The position numbers were made by a program, and so were the translations under genes. 64,000 nt of DNA from Georgenia sp. SYP-B2076 (lineage in GTDB: Bacteria > Actinomycetota > Actinomycetes > Actinomycetales > Actinomycetaceae): positions 62,001 to 126,000 of the forward strand of contig NZ_RXOZ01000031.1 in assembly GCF_003991205.1 (NCBI RefSeq). Reading direction: 5' to 3'. Of this stretch, positions 1 to 8,598 are shown piece after piece; position 1 is the stretch's first letter; each line of letters starts with the position of its first letter. The notes beneath the pieces are model-generated. The model worked only from the letters and a program-made list of their open reading frames with translations. It had not been told where the DNA came from and ran no database searches.

Positions 1-901
1 CCGCATTGGACTGCCGGGCGGTGCGCACGATCGTGGCGTCCGGGTCGGTGGACAGGTACAGGCGCGGATAGACCGGAATGCAGTGCCCGCCCACGGCGAT
101 GCCGGGGCGGTGGATGTGGGAGTACGGCTGGGAGTTGCAGGCCTCGATGACCTTGTAGACGTCGATGCCGGCCTTGTCCGCGAAGAGCGCGTACTGGTTG
201 GCCAGGCCGATGTTGACGTCGCGGTAGGTGGTCTCGGCGAGCTTGGCCATCTCCGCGGCCTCGGCCGATCCCATGTCCCACACGCCGTTGGGGCGGGGCA
301 GGTCGTCGCGCTGGTCGAAATTGAGCACCGACTCGTAGAACTCGATCGCCCGGGCGGTGCCGGCGTCGGACAGCCCGCCGACGAGCTTGGGGTAGCGGCG
401 CAGGTCCGCGAAGACGCGCCCGGTGAGCACGCGCTCCGGGGAGAAGGCGAGGTGGAAGTCCTCCCCCTCCGTCAGCCCGGAGAGCTCCTCGATGAGCGGC
501 TTCCACCGGTTGCGGGTGGTGCCCACGGGCAGGGTGGTCTCGTAGGAGATGAGGGTGCCCGGCGTGAGGTGCTCGGCGAGCGAGCGCGTCGCGGCGTCCA
601 TCCAGGCGAAGTCGGGCTCCCAGGTCTCGTCGTCGACGAACAGCGGGACCACCAGCACGACGGCGTCCGCGCCGGGGATCGCCTCGGCGTACTCCGTCGT
701 CGCGCGGAGCTTCCCCGCGGGGACGAGCTCGCTGAGCTTCTCCTGCAGGTGGTCCTCGCCGGGGAACGGCTCGACGCCGGCGTTGACCTGGTCGACGACT
801 GATCGCTGGACGTCGACGCCGATCACCTCGTGCCCGGCGTCGGCGAACTGGACAGCCAGGGGTAGTCCGATCTTCCCCAGGGCGACGACGGCGATACGCA
901 T
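1..901 (-). CDS. nucleotide-sugar dehydrogenase, WecC-like (3' end outside window)
   Basis: This gene reads leftward from an ATG at 901, stays open for 300 codons and leaves the window, so the C-terminal part is missing. By family it oxidises C6 of a UDP-sugar to the uronate in two NAD-dependent steps in the cytoplasm. The N-terminus MRIAVVALGKIGLPLA is the Rossmann dinucleotide-binding loop, with Ala where most relatives have the first Gly. The middle carries AFSPERVLTG and PKLVGG, then the helix AEMAKLAETTYRDVN. The catalytic cysteine lies in GIAVGGHCIPVYP, near residue 278. The HRPGIAVGGHCIPVYP version resembles WecC (UDP-ManNAc dehydrogenase) more than UDP-glucose dehydrogenase. With wecB at 30856 it could supply UDP-ManNAcA. 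Substrate assignment is inference; family membership is firm. Confidence 0.9.
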   Translation of the reverse strand, partial: MRIAVVALGKIGLPLAVQFADAGHEVIGVDVQRSVVDQVNAGVEPFPGEDHLQEKLSELVPAGKLRATTEYAEAIPGADAVVLVVPLFVDDETWEPDFAWMDAATRSLAEHLTPGTLISYETTLPVGTTRNRWKPLIEELSGLTEGEDFHLAFSPERVLTGRVFADLRRYPKLVGGLSDAGTARAIEFYESVLNFDQRDDLPRPNGVWDMGSAEAAEMAKLAETTYRDVNIGLANQYALFADKAGIDVYKVIEACNSQPYSHIHRPGIAVGGHCIPVYPRLYLSTDPDATIVRTARQSNA

Positions 902-1057
902 GAAGCTCCTCAATAGGTTCGTTGGCGCCGCGGCACCGGCGCGGCACGGCTGTCAGCATAATCATCGGCGCCGGGCCGCCCGGATGACTGGGACCCCAGC
1001 CCCGGCCGCCTGAACTACTGCCGCCTCCGAACGCGAACCAATCGCGAGCCCGGGCGG

Positions 1058-1063
1058 TACGTT
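1058..1063 (+). promoter_or_regulatory. possible -10 box for the CWB2 gene at 1096
   Basis: TACGTT lies 32 nt before the ATG at 1096, in the 194-bp gap between divergent genes. No convincing -35 hexamer is visible. The rest of the gap holds nothing else recognisable. Confidence 0.3.
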
Positions 1064-1095
1064 TCCGTCACGACGCTCACAGCGGAGACCGGGGC

Positions 1096-2100
1096 ATGGG
1101 GGCCGACATGCGGAAGACACCCTTGGCAGTGCTCGGCGCGGTGGCCGTCGTCGTCGCCCTGGCCACCGGTGCCGGCGCGGGCACGACCTCCACGCGCCTC
1201 GCCGGGCACGACAGGTACGGCACGGCCGTGGCCATCTCGCGGTATGCCTACGAGCCGCGGTACACCGGGGAGCCCGTCACCGTCACCGTCACGTCCGGCG
1301 CCGACTTCGTGGACGCCCGCGCCGCGGGGACCGCGGCCTCCCACTTCGGCGGCCCGCTCGTCCTCGTCCCCACGGACGGGACGCTCCCGGCGACCGTCGC
1401 CGCCGAGCTGAAGCGGCTCCACCCCGCCATGGTCGTCATCGCCGGCGGCGCCCTGACCGTGAGCGGCCGGATCGAGAGCCAGCTCAAGCACTTCGGCTGG
1501 GGCACCGTGTACCGGCCGGCCGGGCAGGACCGGTATCAGACCGCGGCCTACCTCGCGGGTCTGGCCGGCGGCCTCAACACCACCGTGTTCATCGCCACGG
1601 GCGAGGCGACCCCGGACGCGCTCGGGGGCACGGCGGCCGCCGGGCGGCTGGGCGGCTCGCTCCTGCTCACCGGCCGGGACATAGTGCCCGACGCCACCGC
1701 CCGCGCACTCGCGCGCAACAGGCCGGCGAAGGTCGTCGTCCTGGGCGGGGAGACCAGCGTGAGCCCGGCCGTGTTCGAGCAGATCAAGAGGCTGACTCCG
1801 AGCGCGTCCGTGGAGCGGTGGGCCGGCGGGGACCGGTACGAGACCGCCGCCGTGATCTCGAAGCGCACCTATCCACGGGGCGCCGGCACCGTGTACCTCG
1901 CCTCCGGGAGCTCGTACGCGGACGCGTACGCGGGCGCCCCGGCGGCCGCCGCCAACGGCGCGCCGCTGCTCCTGACCACCCCGAACTGCGTGCCGGCGTC
2001 GACCGCGGCGGAGATCACGCGCCTCGGCGCACGCACCGTGGTCGTCCTGGGCGGCCTCCAGGTGGTCAGCGCCGAGGCGGCCAACCTCGCGGGGTGCTAG
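1096..2100 (+). CDS. secreted protein with three cell wall-binding repeat 2 modules
   Basis: The 334-residue product starts with a signal peptide (charged MRKT, then a hydrophobic stretch ending near GAGAG) and is otherwise entirely CWB2 (PF04122) repeats. The repeat signature is RLAGHDRYGTA at about residue 34, PAGQDRYQTA at 141 and WAGGDRYETA at 242. Each is followed by a V-x-ATG-x-x-xxDAL-like strand and a VVVLGG strand. The family anchors proteins non-covalently to the Gram-positive wall. There is no extra catalytic domain, so this is a bare wall-binding or structural protein. ATG 1096 has GGAG eight bases upstream. ATG 1108 is a possible alternative start. The protein ends in NLAGC, a sequence that recurs as a stranded fragment at 19642. 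Confidence 0.9.
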   Translation: MGADMRKTPLAVLGAVAVVVALATGAGAGTTSTRLAGHDRYGTAVAISRYAYEPRYTGEPVTVTVTSGADFVDARAAGTAASHFGGPLVLVPTDGTLPATVAAELKRLHPAMVVIAGGALTVSGRIESQLKHFGWGTVYRPAGQDRYQTAAYLAGLAGGLNTTVFIATGEATPDALGGTAAAGRLGGSLLLTGRDIVPDATARALARNRPAKVVVLGGETSVSPAVFEQIKRLTPSASVERWAGGDRYETAAVISKRTYPRGAGTVYLASGSSYADAYAGAPAAAANGAPLLLTTPNCVPASTAAEITRLGARTVVVLGGLQVVSAEAANLAGC

Positions 2101-2143
2101 ACGCGGGGTGCGGGTCATGCTCCGCAGCGCAGGAGGGCGCCCA

Positions 2144-2163
2144 CCGGCCGTCACATCGGCCGG
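2144..2163. terminator. hairpin between convergent genes
   Basis: CCGGCCG and CGGCCGG (perfect 7-bp arms, 6-nt loop) lie between the CWB2 gene ending at 2100 and the ABC ATPase ending at 2187. No U tract is present on either strand. Confidence 0.45.
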
Positions 2164-2186
2164 CGGACACCCTCCATGCGTGGAGC

Positions 2187-3296
2187 TCAGACCCCGGCGA
2201 GCGCCGGCTCCCGCAGGGTCACGCCGCGTTCCTGCGCGTTGCCGAGCCGCTGCTGCGTGGCACGGGAGTAGACGTGGACGTGCTCGCGCTCGCACCAGGC
2301 CGTGAACCGCTCCCCCACGGCGGGGACCTCGTCGCCCGCCAGGAGGATGGCGAAGGCCTCGTGCGAGGGCAGCTGCACGTGGACGATGCGCTCCCGCCCG
2401 GTCGGCTCGATGAGGACCACCCTGCCGGTGAGTCGCCACACCTCCTCGGAGTGGGACCTCCCCTCGCCGGCGTGGAGCCGCTCGGGCCGGACGCCGAGGG
2501 TGATCGGTTCCTCCTCGCCGCCGAAGTGCGTCCCGAACTCCGAGGCCCGCGTCTCGTCGTCCACCTGGAAGAGGTTCATCGGGGGCGTGCCGACGAACCC
2601 GGCGACGAACAGGGTCTCCGGCCGGCGGTAGAGCTCGTCGGGGGTGCCGAGCTGCTCGATGCGTCCCTTGTTGATGACCGCGATCCGCGAGGCCATCGCC
2701 ATGGCGTCGGACTGGTCATGGGTGACGTTGATGCCCGTGGCGCCCACCGACTGGAGCAGGCTCGCGATCTCCACCCGGAGCGCGGCGTGCAGCTGGGCGT
2801 CCAGCCCGGACAGGGGCTCGTCGAGCAGGACGATCCCGCTGCGGCGGGCCAGGGCCCGCGCCAGCGCGATGCGCTGGCGCTGACCGCCGGACATCTGCCG
2901 GGGCTTGCGGTCGAGCAGGTGCTCGACCTGCATCCGGGTGGCGATGTCCGTGGCGCGCGCGTCAGCGTCGGGCCTGCTGAGCTTCTTGCCGTGCCGGAGC
3001 CCCAGGGTGATGTTCTCCCGCGAGGTCAGGTGCGGGTAGAGGGCGTAGCTCTGGAAGACGATGGCGACGTCGCGCTGCTCGGGCGGAATGTCGTTCTGCC
3101 GCTCGCCGCCGAACCGGATCTCGCCGGCGTCGACCGGCTCGAGGCCGGCGATCACCCGCAGGAGCGTGGACTTGCCCGACCCGGAGGGGCCGAGGATCGC
3201 GACGTTCTCGCCGTCCTGGACGTGCAGGGTGATGTCGTCCAACGCGGTCACGGCGCCGAAGCGCTTGGTGACACCGGTGATCTCGACGGACGTCAT
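2187..3296 (-). CDS. sugar ABC transporter ATP-binding protein (UgpC/MsmK type)
   Basis: This 369-residue ATPase would power the importer formed by the two permeases at 4662-6430. Walker A is GPSGSGKST (residues 36-44), the Q-loop is VFQSYALYPHL (80-90), the ABC signature is SGGQRQRIA (136-144) and Walker B is IVLLDEP (155-161). The H-loop is in NVTHDQSDAM. The last 130 residues form the TOBE/OB regulatory domain typical of MalK-like subunits, with LGVRPERL. The start at 3296 overlaps the stop of the binding-protein gene by one base (TGATG), so it is translationally coupled. A longer reading frame runs upstream, but that part is only the shadow of the binding-protein gene. MsmK-type ATPases sometimes serve several importers, so the partner permeases are inferred from the operon. 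Confidence 0.93.
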   Translation of the reverse strand: MTSVEITGVTKRFGAVTALDDITLHVQDGENVAILGPSGSGKSTLLRVIAGLEPVDAGEIRFGGERQNDIPPEQRDVAIVFQSYALYPHLTSRENITLGLRHGKKLSRPDADARATDIATRMQVEHLLDRKPRQMSGGQRQRIALARALARRSGIVLLDEPLSGLDAQLHAALRVEIASLLQSVGATGINVTHDQSDAMAMASRIAVINKGRIEQLGTPDELYRRPETLFVAGFVGTPPMNLFQVDDETRASEFGTHFGGEEEPITLGVRPERLHAGEGRSHSEEVWRLTGRVVLIEPTGRERIVHVQLPSHEAFAILLAGDEVPAVGERFTAWCEREHVHVYSRATQQRLGNAQERGVTLREPALAGV

Positions 3297-4615
3297 CAGT
3301 TGCCGCCCACGATCCGGTCGATCGCGGCGACGGCCTCGTCGACGACGGCCTTGGTCTCGGCGCCGGCCTGCAGCTGCTCGACCATGTACAGGAGCGCGTC
3401 GTTGACCTGGGCGGTGTGCGAGCCGTCGAAGCCGCCCCACGGGGTGAGCTCCGTCTCGAACGTCCAGGCGAACGTCATCTGGGGGTTCGCCTCCGGGGAG
3501 GCGAGCAGCTCGTCGCGCGCCACGGTGTCCACCGGGATGTAGCTGCGCTGGGTGCCCGAGGCCAGCATCACGGCCTCCGGGGAGAGCAGCTCGCCGACGA
3601 GCTCGCTGGCGAAGGCCGCCCGGCAGGCGTCCTCGGACAGGACGATCCAGCCGTTGCCGCCGGCCGGGAGGGCGCGGCCCTGCTCGCCGTCGACGCTCGG
3701 GAGCTGGATCGGCATCCACCCGAACCCGTCGCCGATGCCCTCGTTGATGGCGGCGATGTTGGAGGTGGTGATCATCGCGACGCCGAGCGTGCCGGTGGAG
3801 AAGGCCGAGACAGCGTCAGCGGTGCCCGGCAGGCCCGCCTCGAGCCCGCGCCGGGCCAGCTCGGACCAGATGTCCAGGGCCGCGACGCCGGTCGCGTCCC
3901 CGAACGCCGCGGTGCCGTCCTCGTTCACGAGCGTGCCGCCGGAGTTCTGGATGAGGCCCTGGGAGAACCACTCGGGCAGGCCCTGGGGCGGGATGGACAC
4001 GGACGGCTGCCCGGTGTGGTCGGTGACCTTCTGGGCGACCTCGAGCAGGTCGTCGTAGGTCTTGATGTCCCCCGCCTTGCCCGCGCCGGCCGCGTCGAGC
4101 AGGTCCTGGTTCACGGCCATGACCGGGGCGGAGATCTGGGAGGGGGCGAGGTACACCTCGCCGTCGATCGTCCCGGCGCCGAGGAACTGCGTCTGGTACG
4201 TCTCCGGCAGCACGCTCGTGTCGAGCACGGCGGGGTCGTACTCGGCGACCCAGAACGGGAGCTGGCCCAGCCCGGTCATGATGAGGTCGGGGCGGTTGCC
4301 CACCGCGATGTCGGCGACGATCTGCTGGGTGAGCTCCGGGTAGGCGGTGGAGGCGATCGGCTCGCCCTCGACCTCGAGGCCGGGGTGCGCCTCCTCGAGG
4401 TTGGCGATCGCCAGCTCCATCGGCTCGGCCGCGAGCACGTTGTAGGCGACGTCGAGGGTGGTGCCGGCGGGCTCGCACTGGCTGACGTCGGCGGCCGTGG
4501 CCACCGCGGCGGCGTCGGCCGACTCGCCGCTCGCGGAGGAGCAGGCGGCGAGGGTGAGGGCCACGGCGGTGGCCATGGCGCCGACGAGGGCGTGGCGGAT
4601 GCGGGGGCTGGACAT
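3296..4615 (-). CDS. extracellular sugar-binding lipoprotein of an ABC importer
   Basis: The 439-residue product has a lipoprotein signal peptide ending in the lipobox LAAC (Cys about residue 25), so it should be tethered outside the membrane. The rest looks like an SBP family 1 (MalE-type) fold, including AIANLEEAHPGLEVE near the N-terminus and a hinge region with GGTLVNEDGTAAF and ALDIWSELA. It would capture the substrate for the permease pair just upstream. Binding proteins of this family take oligosaccharides, glycerol phosphodiesters or amino sugars. Nothing here identifies the ligand, although the RpiR/MurR-type regulator in the operon suggests an amino or phosphorylated sugar. It lies 46 bp after the second permease. 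Confidence 0.92.
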   Translation of the reverse strand: MSSPRIRHALVGAMATAVALTLAACSSASGESADAAAVATAADVSQCEPAGTTLDVAYNVLAAEPMELAIANLEEAHPGLEVEGEPIASTAYPELTQQIVADIAVGNRPDLIMTGLGQLPFWVAEYDPAVLDTSVLPETYQTQFLGAGTIDGEVYLAPSQISAPVMAVNQDLLDAAGAGKAGDIKTYDDLLEVAQKVTDHTGQPSVSIPPQGLPEWFSQGLIQNSGGTLVNEDGTAAFGDATGVAALDIWSELARRGLEAGLPGTADAVSAFSTGTLGVAMITTSNIAAINEGIGDGFGWMPIQLPSVDGEQGRALPAGGNGWIVLSEDACRAAFASELVGELLSPEAVMLASGTQRSYIPVDTVARDELLASPEANPQMTFAWTFETELTPWGGFDGSHTAQVNDALLYMVEQLQAGAETKAVVDEAVAAIDRIVGGN

Positions 4616-4661
4616 GGTGGTGCTCCTGACTCGTTGATGTGGAGGGGAAGGGAGAAGGGGG

Positions 4662-5483
4662 TCAGCCCGTGACCTCGGTGCCGCTCATGCCCTGGACGAA
4701 CTGCTTCTGGGCGATGAGGAAGAGCAGCACGATGGGCAGCGTGACGATCGCGGCGCCCGCCGCGAGGGCGGCGTAGTCGAAGCCCGTCGCCGCGTCCTGG
4801 AAGATCGCCAGGGCCAGGGGCGGGGTGGCGAGGTCGGGGCTGCGTGCGACGAGCAGCGGCCACATGTAGTCGTTCCAGTGGACGAAAATCGAGTACACGC
4901 TGAACGCCGCGATCCCGGGCCTCGCCATCGGGATGGCCACGCTGAACAGCGTCCGGACGGGCCCGAGGCCGTCCATCTCGGCGGCCTCCATGAGCGGGGT
5001 CGGGATCGCCATCATCTGCTGGCGGATCATGAAGATGCCCAGCACCGAGGTGGAGAACGGCAGCACCAGCGCGGCGAGCGTGTCGGCCAGCCCGACCTGG
5101 TTGAGCCCGATGAACAGCGGGATCATCGTCACCTGGCTGGGCACGAGCAGGCACACCAGCACGAAGGCGAAGACCTTGCCGGTCCAGGCCCGCTTGGCCT
5201 TGGCCAGCACGAAGGCGGCCGGCACGCACGTGACCAGCTGCAGCGCGAGGATGAGCAGGCAGACGACCAGGCCGACGCCCATGGCGTGCCCGATGTTCCC
5301 GTCGGCCCACGCCCGGCCATACGCCTCGAGGGACGGGTTCTGCGGGAGGAGGGAGAGCCCGTCGAAGAAGATCTCGTCCGCGGGCGCGATCGAGGTCCGC
5401 AGCATCCAGTAGAAGGGGAACATCGCGAGGACGAGCGCCAGGGTCACGAAGACCCAGCGGGCGGGACGGCGGATCCGGGTCAC
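4662..5483 (-). CDS. sugar ABC transporter permease (MalG family)
   Basis: This 273-residue integral membrane protein has six predicted spans. The first is WVFVTLALVLAMFPFYWML. The EAA loop is EAAEMDGLGPVRTLFSVAIPMARPGI, where the inner-membrane helix docks with the ATPase. Length and EAA motif fit MalG-type (second) permeases of carbohydrate importers. The start is a GTG whose last bases overlap the stop of the first permease (GTGA), with GAGGACAA upstream. The gene is followed by the binding-protein gene, an inverted order compared with the classical SBP-first arrangement. Confidence 0.92.
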   Translation of the reverse strand: MTRIRRPARWVFVTLALVLAMFPFYWMLRTSIAPADEIFFDGLSLLPQNPSLEAYGRAWADGNIGHAMGVGLVVCLLILALQLVTCVPAAFVLAKAKRAWTGKVFAFVLVCLLVPSQVTMIPLFIGLNQVGLADTLAALVLPFSTSVLGIFMIRQQMMAIPTPLMEAAEMDGLGPVRTLFSVAIPMARPGIAAFSVYSIFVHWNDYMWPLLVARSPDLATPPLALAIFQDAATGFDYAALAAGAAIVTLPIVLLFLIAQKQFVQGMSGTEVTG

Positions 5484-6430
5484 TTGTCCTCACCCCCGGC
5501 GAGGGCCCGGCGCTGCCAGACACCGACGAGCAGGAGGGCCACGAGGAGCAGGAAGGACAGCGCGGAGGAGGCACCGAGGTCGAAGTACTCGAAGCCGTAG
5601 CGCCAGGTGAGGGTCTGGATGAGCTCGGAGGAGTACTGGGGCCCGCCGTCGGTCATCACCCGCACGGTGTCGAAGGCCTGGACGGACTGCAGGATCGCCA
5701 TGACCGCCGCGAAGACGATGGAGGGCCGCATGGCCGGCAGGGTGATCTTCGTCAGCTTCGTCCAGCCCCTGATGCCCTCCATGCGGGTGGCCTCGTTCAT
5801 GGTGCCCGGGATGGTGGCCAGGCCCGCGAAGAAGATCATCATCGTGAAGGACGCGGTCCGCCAGATCCCGACCAGCGCGACGGTCAGCAGCGACGTGTCC
5901 GTGCTGCCGAGCCAGTTGATGGGCGCGATCCCGGCCAGGCCGACCACCTGGTTGGCGAACCCGCCGCGGAAGTCGAAGATCCACCTGAAGGTCACGGCCA
6001 TGGCCACGAGGTTCGCCGTCATCGGCAGGAACAGGAGGGTGCGCACGAGCGCCTTGCCGCGGGTCAGGGCGTTGGCCGCGAGCGCCATCGCCAGGCCCAG
6101 CGCCAGGCTCGGGAGGATCGTGAGCACCGAGTAGACGAGCGTGTTGAGGATGGCCCGGCGGGCGGTGGCATCGGTGACGATGCCGGCGTAGTTCTCCAGC
6201 CCGACGAACTCCCACGCGCCGCCGGTGAGCGGGATGCGGAAGAAGCTGCCGACGAAGGACAGGACGGCCGGGAGCAGGACGAAGGTGAGGGCCAGCACGA
6301 CGGCGGGCAGCACCATCAGCACCGGCGCCCGCCGGCCCCGCCGGGGTGGCGCCACCGTGCCGTCCTGCGGCGGTCGGCCCTCGCGGCGCTCCTCCCCCCT
6401 CGTGCGCGCGGGTGCGGTCAGCGTGGTCAT
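5480..6430 (-). CDS. sugar ABC transporter permease (MalF family)
   Basis: The 316-residue product has a charged, Arg/Pro-rich cytoplasmic N-terminus of about 40 residues, then six membrane spans beginning VLMVLPAVVLALTFVLLP. The EAA-type loop is EATRMEGIRGWTKLTKITLPAM. It should pair with the MalG-type permease downstream. The start at 6430 was chosen because ATG overlaps the stop of the metallophosphoesterase gene (ATGA, 4-bp overlap). The longer upstream frame is only the shadow of that gene. Coupling at both ends shows that the phosphoesterase and the permeases form one translational unit. Confidence 0.92.
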   Translation of the reverse strand: MTTLTAPARTRGEERREGRPPQDGTVAPPRRGRRAPVLMVLPAVVLALTFVLLPAVLSFVGSFFRIPLTGGAWEFVGLENYAGIVTDATARRAILNTLVYSVLTILPSLALGLAMALAANALTRGKALVRTLLFLPMTANLVAMAVTFRWIFDFRGGFANQVVGLAGIAPINWLGSTDTSLLTVALVGIWRTASFTMMIFFAGLATIPGTMNEATRMEGIRGWTKLTKITLPAMRPSIVFAAVMAILQSVQAFDTVRVMTDGGPQYSSELIQTLTWRYGFEYFDLGASSALSFLLLVALLLVGVWQRRALAGGEDK

Positions 6431-8568
6431 GCGAGCTCTCCCTTGCTGATGGTGAAGACGCCGCCGTCGACGCCCACGCCGACGACGGCGTCCCCGGCGT
6501 CGGTGAGCGGCGCGGCGACGGGCACGCCGACGTCGACCTGGTGCACGAGGTCGCCGCCGAGGGAGAACACGCGCACGGCGCCGTCGAGGCCGGGGAGCAC
6601 GAGACGCTCGTCGAGGAGCAGCGGCGGCGCGAGCACGGTGCCGCCCCGCTTCGAGTAGGGCTGCAGGGGGAACGGCGCCGCCGGAGCCACCTCGATGTCC
6701 CAGATCGTGCGGCCGTCGTCGCCGTCGAGCAGGCGCAGGCCGCGGCCGCCCACGGTGACGACGATCCCGGCCTCGGTGACGACCGGGGTCGCCGGGCTGA
6801 AGCTGCCCTCGTGGTCGGCGACCCAGGTCAGGCGGCCCGACCCTGCAGACAGGCACATCGTGGTGGAGTACCCCGGCAGCAGCACCGAGCTGGTGGCCTC
6901 GTCGAACGCCGCGGTGCCCATAACGAGCAGCCGCTTGGCCTCGGTGAAGTCGGCGGCCGAGGCCGCGGCGGCCATAAGCCACCGGTTCCCGCCGGTCGCC
7001 AGGCTCAGGCCGTGGGGGTACTCCGGGCTCGGCCAGTAGCCGACCGCGACGAGGTCTCCCACGACCAGCGGCGCCGAGTGGTTGACGAGGTTGTGGTGCG
7101 GGGCGAGGTTGGTGCGGCGCCACAGCACCCGTCCGGTGGACGCGTCGATCCGGCGGAGGTCCGCCTGGTCGCCGACGACGACGCTCCCGGCGGCGGCCGT
7201 GGGCGCGCCCCAGGCGAAGCGGCGCAGGGGGTCCGAGGAGGGGCAGCGCCAGACCTCCTCGCCGCCGTCCGCCCGGTAGGCGGCGACGTCACCGGTGACC
7301 TCGGCCGCGATGACCAGGCCGCCGACGACGGCGGGGGCCACCTTGACCGCCGCGGGCGTGGTGGCGGTCCAGAGGACCTCGCCGGTCCCGGCGTCGAGGG
7401 CCTGGAGCGCGCCCCGGGGCGCGTCCTCGACCTGCGAGCCGACGAAGATCCGGCCGCCGTCGACGACGGCGCCCTGGCGGTGCCCCGCGCCGGTGAGGAA
7501 GGTGCGCCACCGCACCGCCGGGGCCGTGGCGGCGTGGGGCGTCGGGGCGATGGTTGCCTTGTCCAGGACCCTGTCGAGCCCGTCGTCGGCCGGCGCGTGG
7601 AACGCGACCGTGTCGAGGGTGAACCGCTCGCCGTCCCAGGTGACCCGGCGCCACGACGGCGGGGAGTAGTCCAGCCCGAAGAGCGCGGGCGGGGTGTTGA
7701 CGTGGAGTGTGCCGCCCACCTCGACCACGCGCGAGGTGTGCCAGTGCCCGGAGAAGGTGGCCACGGGCGGGCGGGGCGCCTGGGAGAGCACGTAGCTGCC
7801 GGGCTGGTCGTGGAAGAGCAGCGCCCACGGGGTGTCCTCGGGCACGAGCGCGAGATCGTTGCGCAGCCAGGCCTCCTGCGCGGCGTCGTCGAGGCCGAGC
7901 TCGTGCGTGTGCCAGTCCATCGCCACGACGTGGAGCCCGGGGATGTCGAAGCTGTACCAGCGCGGGCCGAGGTAGCGCTCGTAGGCCGCCGGGTCGCCGG
8001 TGTTGGTGAGGTAGTTGTGGGCGGTGACGACCGAGACGTGCTTACCGTCCATGTGGTCGTGGTTGCCCGGGATGGTGTGCACCGGAAGGGGGCTGTCCCC
8101 GAGCACCCCGAGTAGCGCCTCGTACTCGTCGGCCAGTCCGTGGTCCACGAGGTCGCCGGTGAGGAACACGGCCTGGACGCCCGGCGCGGTGCGCGGGAGG
8201 TCGCCGAGGAACGCGGCGAGCTCGGACGGGAGACCGCCCTCCGGGTAGAGGGCGTGCTCGCTGCGCTGGCTGCCGGCGGCCATGCCGCCCGGGACGCTCA
8301 GGTGGGTGTCGCTGAGATGCACGAACTCGAACGGCAGGCTCTGCGGGGACTCCACGAGCGCGAACTCGAGCGGCCCGTGCCCGGCGGGGTACCACCAGCG
8401 TTCGGCGGTGAGGCCTTCCGGCCGGGTGATGAAGACGAACAGTCCCTGGTCAGGGAGCCGGAACGAGCCGTCGTCGGCGGTGCTGACGACGTCGTGCCCG
8501 TTGGAGACCAGCACGCCGGGCACACCTCGGCGGTCCGGTCCGCGAACGATTCCGTACATGTCACTCAC
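6427..8568 (-). CDS. metallophosphoesterase fused to a PQQ-type beta-propeller
   Basis: The 713-residue protein has three parts. Residues 1-75 form a small beta-sandwich similar to the MetallophosN/carboxypeptidase-regulatory type (GVPGVLVSNGHDVVSTADDG). Residues 80-290 are a calcineurin-like phosphoesterase with all metal-ligand motifs: D87 and H89 in HLSDTHL, D139 in TGDLVDHG, N169-D171 in GNHD, H253 in FHDQ, and H275/H277 in GHWH. Residues 340-713 are PQQ/BamB-like beta-propeller blades (GTGEVLWTA, DGGEEVWRC, ASTGRVLWRR, DGDDGRTIWD). No signal peptide or membrane span is visible, so it should be cytoplasmic. It is translationally coupled to the permease. The likely role is hydrolysis of a phosphodiester or phosphomonoester in the imported compound, with the propeller as a binding module. 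The start is GTG 8568; ATG 8559 is an alternative, and neither has a strong ribosome site. Confidence 0.85.
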   Translation of the reverse strand: MSDMYGIVRGPDRRGVPGVLVSNGHDVVSTADDGSFRLPDQGLFVFITRPEGLTAERWWYPAGHGPLEFALVESPQSLPFEFVHLSDTHLSVPGGMAAGSQRSEHALYPEGGLPSELAAFLGDLPRTAPGVQAVFLTGDLVDHGLADEYEALLGVLGDSPLPVHTIPGNHDHMDGKHVSVVTAHNYLTNTGDPAAYERYLGPRWYSFDIPGLHVVAMDWHTHELGLDDAAQEAWLRNDLALVPEDTPWALLFHDQPGSYVLSQAPRPPVATFSGHWHTSRVVEVGGTLHVNTPPALFGLDYSPPSWRRVTWDGERFTLDTVAFHAPADDGLDRVLDKATIAPTPHAATAPAVRWRTFLTGAGHRQGAVVDGGRIFVGSQVEDAPRGALQALDAGTGEVLWTATTPAAVKVAPAVVGGLVIAAEVTGDVAAYRADGGEEVWRCPSSDPLRRFAWGAPTAAAGSVVVGDQADLRRIDASTGRVLWRRTNLAPHHNLVNHSAPLVVGDLVAVGYWPSPEYPHGLSLATGGNRWLMAAAASAADFTEAKRLLVMGTAAFDEATSSVLLPGYSTTMCLSAGSGRLTWVADHEGSFSPATPVVTEAGIVVTVGGRGLRLLDGDDGRTIWDIEVAPAAPFPLQPYSKRGGTVLAPPLLLDERLVLPGLDGAVRVFSLGGDLVHQVDVGVPVAAPLTDAGDAVVGVGVDGGVFTISKGELA

Positions 8569-8598
8569 TTCGTTGCTGGAAGGAGGTGGGAGGAGCGG

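Noticed and set aside
83-802. Long plus-strand ORF at the left end
   Set aside because: It is the complement of the nucleotide-sugar dehydrogenase read from 901, which has all family motifs. The plus-strand product is Val/Gly/Arg-rich and has no ribosome site.
1015-2439. 474-residue minus-strand ORF over the CWB2 gene
   Set aside because: Arg/Gly/His-rich product typical of antisense frames in high-GC DNA; the CWB2 protein on the other strand is clear.
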